39,984 nucleotides of DNA from Myxococcales bacterium FL481 (lineage in GTDB: Bacteria; Myxococcota_A; Polyangia; Nannocystales; Nannocystaceae): positions 1-39,984 of the forward strand of contig QKPP01000285.1 of the NCBI GenBank assembly GCA_006508105.1, given 5' to 3'. The position numbers were made by a program, and so were the translations under genes. Below, in pieces: positions 34,127 through 39,984 of the stretch. How positions within the stretch are numbered: position 1 is the stretch's first letter; every line of letters starts with the position of its first letter. The notes under the pieces were generated by a model. The model saw only the letters and a list, made by a program, of their open reading frames with translations. It searched no databases and had not been told where the DNA came from.

Positions 34127-35524
34127 TTACGCCGCCGCTTCGCTCGTCTCCATCGGTAGCCACACCCGGAACTGAGTCCCGACGCCGGGCTCGACCTCGA
34201 AGTCGATCCGGCCCCCGTGCTTGTCGACGACGATTGATCGCGCGATGGCCAGCCCCTGCCCCGTGCCCTTGCCGACCTCTTTGGTGGTGAAGAACGGCTC
34301 GAAGATCCGGTGCTGCACGTCCTCCGGAATGCCGCCGCCGGTATCCCGTACCGTGATACACACCCCCGCTCCGTCACAAGCCGTGGACACCTCAATGAGC
34401 CCCAGCTCCTCGCCCGCCCCGCGACGATCAGCGATCGCGTGCGCCGCGTTCACCACGAGATTCAACAACACCTGGGATAGCTGGCTCGGGTAGCACAAAA
34501 TCGTCGGGACGGGCCCAAGGTTCGTCCGCGACTTCGCCACCATCTTGTACTCGTTGGCCGACACGACGAGCGTGTTCTCGACGATGCGATTGATGTCCGC
34601 GGGCTCTGTATCCTGGCGATCGGGCCGGCCGAAGTCCTTCATTGCGGCGACGATGTTGGAGATTCGCCGAACGCCTTCGCCACAGTGCTCGATCGATACT
34701 GGCGTTTGCTCGCGCAAGTAGTCGAGTTCGGCCTCCTCGCTCGCCACCTGGAACGCCCGCAACGAGGGAGCCTCGGCGTGCACACCCTTGAGCTCGGCGT
34801 GCAGGTGCTCCGCTTTGGTGACCAGTTCGAGCAAGTCTTCAATCGCGGTGCCAAGAAACTCGATATTGTCGCCGAGAAACTGCATCGGCGTGTTGATCTC
34901 GTGGGCGATGCCGGCGGCCAGCTGCCCCACGGCTTCCAGGCGCTGGGCGATGCGCAGCTCCTCTTCGAGACGCTTGCGCCGCCGGATCTCGTCCCGACGC
35001 TGCGCGGCGGTATGGGCCAGGGGAAAAAGCAGCATCACCACTTGGAATGCAGCCCCGCCGAACTCCGCATCGAGGACCGTCTTCCCGACGGTCCCCCGAG
35101 TGCCCAAACGACCCCGTACGAACATCGGCACGCCAATCTCCAGTCCCGCTTCCAGCGCGGGGACGTGCTGTTTGGCGTGACCCACGACCACGTTGAGAAG
35201 CTCGCCCAGCGTGTCGTCCATCATTTCTCGGTCGGGCTCCTCGTCGCCGAGTTCCAGGTCCGCAAACGCCATCGCCAGCGCCCGTTGCTCCGACACCGTT
35301 CCGAGAAATCCGATCATCAGCGTGTGCGACTCGCTATTGAGCGTCATGTAGGCGCCACCGCAGTCTTCTCGCACGCCCCATGCGGAGTGGGTAGCAACCC
35401 CAGCCGTCAGCCCCATGCTTTCGCCGAAGCACACCAGCCCCTCCTCCACCCGCTGTCTCCACGTCTCGAGTAGAGAGGACGCGACTTCGCCGCCGCTGCC
35501 GTACGATCCTCGCGCGTTGCCCAT
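34127..35524 (-). CDS. Soluble sensor histidine kinase fused to a CheX-like phosphatase domain
   Basis: Protein of 465 residues without membrane helices. Residues of about 15-165 look like a CheX/CheC-type domain: GAYMTLNSESHTLMIGF, and the phosphatase signature [D/S]-x3-E-x2-N is met by Asp104, Glu108 and Asn111 in DTLGELLNVVVGHAK. A coiled-coil leads to the H-box (LAAGIAHEINTPMQFLGDN, His208), followed by an N-box (VLLNLVVNAAHAI), DTGGGIPE, EPFFTTKEVGKGTGQGLAI and a final G-box (FEVEPGVGTQFRVWLP). It should autophosphorylate and may also dephosphorylate a receiver. No response regulator is encoded nearby. ATG 35524 has GGGAG just upstream; the longer frame to 35725 is Pro/Arg-rich and was not used. 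Confidence 0.86.
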   Translation of the reverse strand: MGNARGSYGSGGEVASSLLETWRQRVEEGLVCFGESMGLTAGVATHSAWGVREDCGGAYMTLNSESHTLMIGFLGTVSEQRALAMAFADLELGDEEPDREMMDDTLGELLNVVVGHAKQHVPALEAGLEIGVPMFVRGRLGTRGTVGKTVLDAEFGGAAFQVVMLLFPLAHTAAQRRDEIRRRKRLEEELRIAQRLEAVGQLAAGIAHEINTPMQFLGDNIEFLGTAIEDLLELVTKAEHLHAELKGVHAEAPSLRAFQVASEEAELDYLREQTPVSIEHCGEGVRRISNIVAAMKDFGRPDRQDTEPADINRIVENTLVVSANEYKMVAKSRTNLGPVPTILCYPSQLSQVLLNLVVNAAHAIADRRGAGEELGLIEVSTACDGAGVCITVRDTGGGIPEDVQHRIFEPFFTTKEVGKGTGQGLAIARSIVVDKHGGRIDFEVEPGVGTQFRVWLPMETSEAAA

Positions 35525-35693
35525 GACTCCCAGCTGAGTTTCGGCCCATGGTCCCCGGGAGTTGAATCTCGCCGGCGGGCACGGGCCGGCTGCGCGTGGG
35601 TCGACCCAGCCTATGCCGCCACCGCACCAGGTTGAACCGATGGCCGGCCCGGACCCGGAGACCGACCGAGGGGGCGCAGGCAACTCTCCGACG

Positions 35694-36356
35694 TCACCTC
35701 GCCGGGTCGCTCGACGGCGGATCACCCAGTGGTCCGCGCCAAAGCTCGAACACCCGGCGGGTCAACGCCTCGACCTGCGTCGAGCCGTTGCTTCGGGCAC
35801 CCGGAAGCTGCCCCGACAAGAGGAGCATCGCCAAGCCGTGCGGCACCGTCCAGGCCGCCACCGCCGTCTCAAGGGCGTCTTCCTCGCGGTCGACGATCGG
35901 TCGCACCGCATCGACGAGTAACTCAAACGCCGCAACCCCCACCGGCACCGGCTGGGGCCCACAGTCCACGCGGTGCTTTCGAGAGAACATGAGCATAAAC
36001 AACTCGCGGTTTTCCACGGCGAAGCGCACGTACGCGACACCATAGGCGTCGAGACGCTCGCGGCGACCCGCTACCGGTTCCATCGCGGCCCAGCCCGCGC
36101 TCCGAAGGGCTCGGAAGCCCTCCTCCGCGACTGCCGTCAGCAGAGCCTCTTTGTCCGCGAAGTGGCGATACGGCGCCGCATGAGAGACGCCAGCGTGACG
36201 AGCGCAGGCTCGCAGGCTCAGTCCGTCCGCGCCCTCGTCCTCGATGAGCTCCAAGGCCGCATCGATCAGCGCCGCGCGTAGGTCGCCATGGTGGTAGCGC
36301 CCGCCGGGTCCGTCCTTCGCGTCCATAGCGGTGGTCATAGCGAAATGAGTTGACAT
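35694..36356 (-). CDS. TetR-family transcriptional repressor
   Basis: DNA-binding regulator of about 220 residues. The N-terminal HTH is typical: GRYHHGDLRAALIDAALELI, a DGLSLRACARHAGVSHAAPY recognition region and RHFADKEALLTAVAEEGF. The C-terminal part (LDAYGVAYVRFAVENRELF, RVFELWRG) resembles the ligand-binding half of TetR_C-type proteins. The start at 36356 places GGAG 9 nt upstream; ATGs at 36365 and 36338 are alternatives. It is divergent from the DUF4188 gene 67 nt away with three GTTGACA boxes between, so it probably represses that gene and itself. The ligand is unknown. Confidence 0.87.
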   Translation of the reverse strand: MSTHFAMTTAMDAKDGPGGRYHHGDLRAALIDAALELIEDEGADGLSLRACARHAGVSHAAPYRHFADKEALLTAVAEEGFRALRSAGWAAMEPVAGRRERLDAYGVAYVRFAVENRELFMLMFSRKHRVDCGPQPVPVGVAAFELLVDAVRPIVDREEDALETAVAAWTVPHGLAMLLLSGQLPGARSNGSTQVEALTRRVFELWRGPLGDPPSSDPAR

Positions 36357-36424
36357 CGACAACATCTCCTCTATGTTTCCGGTGTCAACAAAGATGACGC
36401 CGAAAACATTAGGAGCGGTTGACA
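36349..36424. promoter_or_regulatory. Three GTTGACA boxes in the TetR/DUF4188 divergent promoter
   Basis: GTTGACA occurs at 36349-36355 and 36418-36424, and inverted (TGTCAAC) at 36383-36389. The starts are 34 and 35 bp apart. The first contains TTGACA, a perfect -35, with TATGTT at 36372-36377 after a 16-nt spacer, giving a promoter toward the DUF4188 gene. The third overlaps that gene's start codon. The arrangement suits TetR operator sites. Confidence 0.5.
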
Positions 36425-36918
36425 TGAGCATTCTTCCCGAACGCATGACCGTCGCGGCGGACCGCGACCTCGTAGTCTTCCTGATCGGCGCCCGGGCCAA
36501 TCGCTGGTGGCACCTACCGGTGGTGCTGGGAACGGCCCGCGCCATGGGTCGCATGCTGCGTGAACTCAGCCACGACCCCCAGTCGGGCTTGCTAGGTTTC
36601 GAGTCGTTCGTCGGGCGGACGATCTACTTCGTGCAGTACTGGCGGTCGGCCGAGGACTTGTACCGCTATGCGCATCGGCGCGACAAAGCCCACGTCCCCG
36701 CGTGGCGCAAGTGGGCGCAAAGCTGGGCGAAGACGCGGGCCATGGGCATCTGGCACGAGACCTACGTCGTGCCCCGCGGCAACTACGAGTGCATTTACCA
36801 CCACATGCCTCCGTTTGGCCTGGGCCGTGTGGGCGAGCTGGTCCCCGCCACGGGAGCGCTCCACACGGCCGCCGGACGCATGGCTCAGGGGAAGAGCACG
36901 GAAGCGGCCACGACCTAG
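36424..36918 (+). CDS. DUF4188-family protein
   Basis: Protein of 164 residues matching the DUF4188 pattern: DLVVFLIGARANRWWHLPVV near the start, MGRMLRELSHDPQSGLLGFE, YFVQYWRSAEDLYRYAHRRD and WHETYVVPRGNYECIYHHMP. The repeated Trp/Tyr/His and the length fit a single alpha+beta domain; members are sometimes annotated as monooxygenase-like, but no activity can be read from the sequence. The start ATG at 36424 has GGAG 9 nt upstream; an earlier in-frame ATG at 36373 would lie within the promoter. Divergent TetR suggests induction by a small molecule. Confidence 0.82.
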   Translation: MSILPERMTVAADRDLVVFLIGARANRWWHLPVVLGTARAMGRMLRELSHDPQSGLLGFESFVGRTIYFVQYWRSAEDLYRYAHRRDKAHVPAWRKWAQSWAKTRAMGIWHETYVVPRGNYECIYHHMPPFGLGRVGELVPATGALHTAAGRMAQGKSTEAATT

Positions 36919-37031
36919 CTAGCCGACACGGCCCACGACGCGATGTGCGGTGAACCGCCAACTCGACGTCGGCCGATGATTCGCCCCTCGACCCCCTACC
37001 CGACCGAGATCGCAAGGTTCATGCTGTCGCC

Positions 37032-37631
37032 ATGGAAACCTTCGAGTGGAACGATATCTACCAAGGCACCTCGGCCGACTACCAACCGCCCGATGCCGAG
37101 CTGCTGGCAATTGTCGATGGCCTGCGACCCGGCCGCGCCCTCGACGTAGGCTGCGGCGCAGGTGGGCTCGCGGTCGCGTTGGCGCAACGCGGTTGGGAAG
37201 TGACGGGCATCGATCTCGCGCCGAACGCGATCGCGGCGGCCCGGGCCATCGCCGCCGACCGAGGCGTTTCGGCCACGTTCGAAGCCGCCGACGCGTCCAA
37301 GTGGACGACCGAAGACACGTACGATCTGATCGTCAGCAGCTTCGCCCTGCCAGACAATCGCGCGTTGCGAGCCCCAGCGTTCGCGACGATGCGAACCGCC
37401 CTCGCCCCGGGGGGCACGGTCCTGATTAAGGACTTCGACTCAACAATGGCTCGGCTGTCTCACTTTGCCGCGTTTGAATTGGTCACGGTCGATGAGCTCG
37501 AGCGGGCATTCCCTGGACTCGCGGTCGTCCGCGCCGAGATCGTGGAAACCCCCAAACACGTGGAAGCGGACGACGACGACGCTCCGTGGACCGCCGCGTT
37601 GTTCCAAGCGACTCGACCGGCCAATCCGTAG
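37032..37631 (+). CDS. Class I SAM-dependent methyltransferase
   Basis: Cytosolic methyltransferase of 199 residues. Motif I is ALDVGCGAGGLAVALA (about 36-51), followed by an acidic loop WEVTGIDLAPNAIAAARA, the adenine-site FEAADASKW and the strand YDLIVSSFAL, then APGGTVLIKDFDS near 122-134. This is the Methyltransf_25/UbiE-like core. No substrate domain is added. It is 113 nt downstream of the DUF4188 gene on the same strand and could share its transcript. A large stem-loop follows the stop. No Shine-Dalgarno is evident directly before the ATG. Confidence 0.85.
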   Translation: METFEWNDIYQGTSADYQPPDAELLAIVDGLRPGRALDVGCGAGGLAVALAQRGWEVTGIDLAPNAIAAARAIAADRGVSATFEAADASKWTTEDTYDLIVSSFALPDNRALRAPAFATMRTALAPGGTVLIKDFDSTMARLSHFAAFELVTVDELERAFPGLAVVRAEIVETPKHVEADDDDAPWTAALFQATRPANP

Positions 37632-37669
37632 ACCTCGGCCGCGGCGTCACCTAGCGTGGACTCGCGCCG

Positions 37670-37741
37670 GCGCGTGGCCGGGTCGGGTCGAGTCGAGTCG
37701 AGTCGAGTCGGCGAGTGAACCCGACCCGCGTTGCCACGCGC
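37670..37741. repeat. Large stem-loop carrying a GAGTC pentanucleotide repeat
   Basis: Outer arms GCGCGTGGC (37670-37678) and GCCACGCGC (37733-37741) and inner arms CGGGTCGGGT (37679-37688) and ACCCGACCCG (37719-37728) are all perfect, with a CGTT bulge on the right side. The 30-nt loop (37689-37718) holds about four tandem GAGTC units. It lies in the 369-bp region after the methyltransferase gene, which otherwise shows no gene; a smaller GAGCC/GGGCTC hairpin occurs near 37951. Possible roles: terminator, structured RNA or repeat element. Confidence 0.7.
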
Positions 37742-38000
37742 GATCGAGGTTCGACCGCGACAGCGACGAGGGAGAGCCGCAACCGCTCGCCCCCGTACGA
37801 TCACCCCGCACGCCTCAGCGAGACGATGACTGACCGCCGCTTCGTTGCGACGCGTCCCCTCGAGTTCAAACCGCCGGACCACTCCGCGTGGTAGTCTGCG
37901 ACCTCGTGAAGAGGATCCCCTCCGGCGCCACAACGCCTGGAACCGCTCATGAGCCTGGCCCAGGGCTCGGCTTCGCCTTCCCACGGATGAAGCCATAGCC

Positions 38001-38684
38001 GTGCACAACCTGCGGATCGCGGCCACCGGAGCGGGTCTCGCCGCCATGCTCCCCCTCTTCCTCCTCCTCACCGACACGTCCACTGGTGCCGCTGATTTGG
38101 AGACGATGGTGCGACTCCATCAGCACCCGGCGTTTCCGCTGCGCGTGGCCCTCACCGCGCTGTACTTTCCCGCCGTCCTACTCAGCCACTTCGCGCTGGC
38201 CTGGAGCTCGCATCAGGTCTGGGCGTGGTGGGGATTTTCGCTGTTCGCCATCGGCAACGGTATCGACGCGGTTTACCGTGCCGTGCAATTTGGCGTGGTC
38301 CACTATCGATGGTGCGCCGCGTGGCTCGAAGCCACAGATCCAGGCGTACGGGAGAGCTTAGAGGTGCGCATCACGGCGTTCGGCGAGGTTGGTGCGGGCG
38401 TCTACATCGCATTTGCGATGTTCTTCGGCCTGGGACGCCTCAGCCTCGGAGCGGCCACAGTATCGGCGCCAGTTAGAAGCACCAAGATCCTCGGCCTGAG
38501 TTTCATCGTCGTGGGCGCGCTCAACGTGCTGCCGTGGATCGGCCGCATCACCGGTCTCCCCTGGCTGGCCGGTCTGGGCGGGTACTATCTGGTGCCGTGG
38601 CTCGTGAATCTCCTCCTGCTCGCCGCGGTCCTGTGGCGTTGGCCGGCCCCGGCGGGCGCGGATAGCTCGCTCACCGCAGGATGA
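38001..38684 (+). CDS. Small polytopic membrane protein, unknown function
   Basis: Protein of 227 residues with about five to six hydrophobic helices: LAAMLPLFLLL near 15-25, ALYFPAVLLSHFALAW, WAWWGFSLFAIGNGIDAV, GAGVYIAFAMFFGLG, ILGLSFIVVGALNVL and WLVNLLLLAAVLW. An HQHP segment and acidic residues lie between the first two. No transporter or enzyme motif was recognised. The GTG at 38001 is the first start in the frame; the ATG at 38046 would cut into the first helix. It stands alone between the stem-loop region and the convergent beta-propeller gene. Confidence 0.65.
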   Translation: MHNLRIAATGAGLAAMLPLFLLLTDTSTGAADLETMVRLHQHPAFPLRVALTALYFPAVLLSHFALAWSSHQVWAWWGFSLFAIGNGIDAVYRAVQFGVVHYRWCAAWLEATDPGVRESLEVRITAFGEVGAGVYIAFAMFFGLGRLSLGAATVSAPVRSTKILGLSFIVVGALNVLPWIGRITGLPWLAGLGGYYLVPWLVNLLLLAAVLWRWPAPAGADSSLTAG

Positions 38685-38744
38685 CCACGGGTGCCCGACG
38701 CAGGGCTTCCACGGCCCACGGCGAGCAAACAACGATCCCGCGCG

Positions 38745-39984
<1,240 letters not shown>

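Overview
The window is about 40 kb of GC-rich, densely coded DNA, by eye roughly two-thirds G+C with G/C-rich third codon positions. The gene content points to a myxobacterium, most likely of the Nannocystineae type, though no rRNA or other taxonomic marker is present. Supporting signs are a long Ser/Thr kinase with a repetitive linker and an AgmX/PglI-like tail, several lipobox-like lipoproteins with acidic or Cys-rich regions, a ferritin-like domain behind an Asp/Glu-rich leader, a fused CcoN-CcoO oxidase subunit and solo LuxR-type regulators. I saw no rRNA, tRNA, CRISPR array, transposase or integrase.

Layout. 1-4899 (+) is a respiratory iron-sulfur module. It has a polyferredoxin membrane protein with a His/Met-rich tandem-repeat N-terminus (cut by the left edge), a four-cluster ferredoxin, a Tat-exported NapG-type ferredoxin and a NapH-type membrane protein fused to an unrecognised lipoprotein-like domain. 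It resembles the NapGH/NosGH quinol-oxidising modules; the terminal reductase it serves must lie outside the window. 5056-9322 holds a secreted beta-propeller-like lipoprotein divergent from a LuxR-HTH regulator, a small hypothetical gene and a DUF3089 alpha/beta hydrolase. 9865-11754 holds a ferritin-like protein convergent with hisI, the two separated by a strong hairpin.

12118-21800 (+) is the most coherent unit: hemN-ccoS-ccoNO-ccoQ-ccoP-ccoG-ccoH-safE-like-ccoI. It is a tightly spaced or overlapping operon for a cbb3-type terminal oxidase with its haem-synthesis, copper-supply and assembly factors. Two features are unusual: CcoN and CcoO are one polypeptide, and CcoP has a single haem-c site. 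21831-24562 (-) encodes a Ser/Thr kinase with a repeat-rich linker, translationally coupled to a small lipoprotein. 25248-27635 is a Lon protease followed by a strong intrinsic terminator, then a uridine-phosphorylase-like enzyme and a Cys-rich lipoprotein.

After about 1.3 kb without convincing genes, 31675-36918 is a regulatory island. It has a LuxR receptor keeping nearly all acyl-homoserine-lactone contact residues but no luxI nearby, a FAD/NAD(P) oxidoreductase with a palindromic promoter, a soluble histidine kinase fused to a CheX-like phosphatase domain, and a TetR regulator divergent from a DUF4188 gene with three GTTGACA boxes between them. The window ends with a SAM methyltransferase, a large stem-loop carrying a pentanucleotide repeat, a small membrane protein and a secreted beta-propeller protein with a poly-Asp tract that runs off the right edge.

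All calls come from reading motifs, spacing and codon patterns. No database search was run, so family names are recognitions and not search results.
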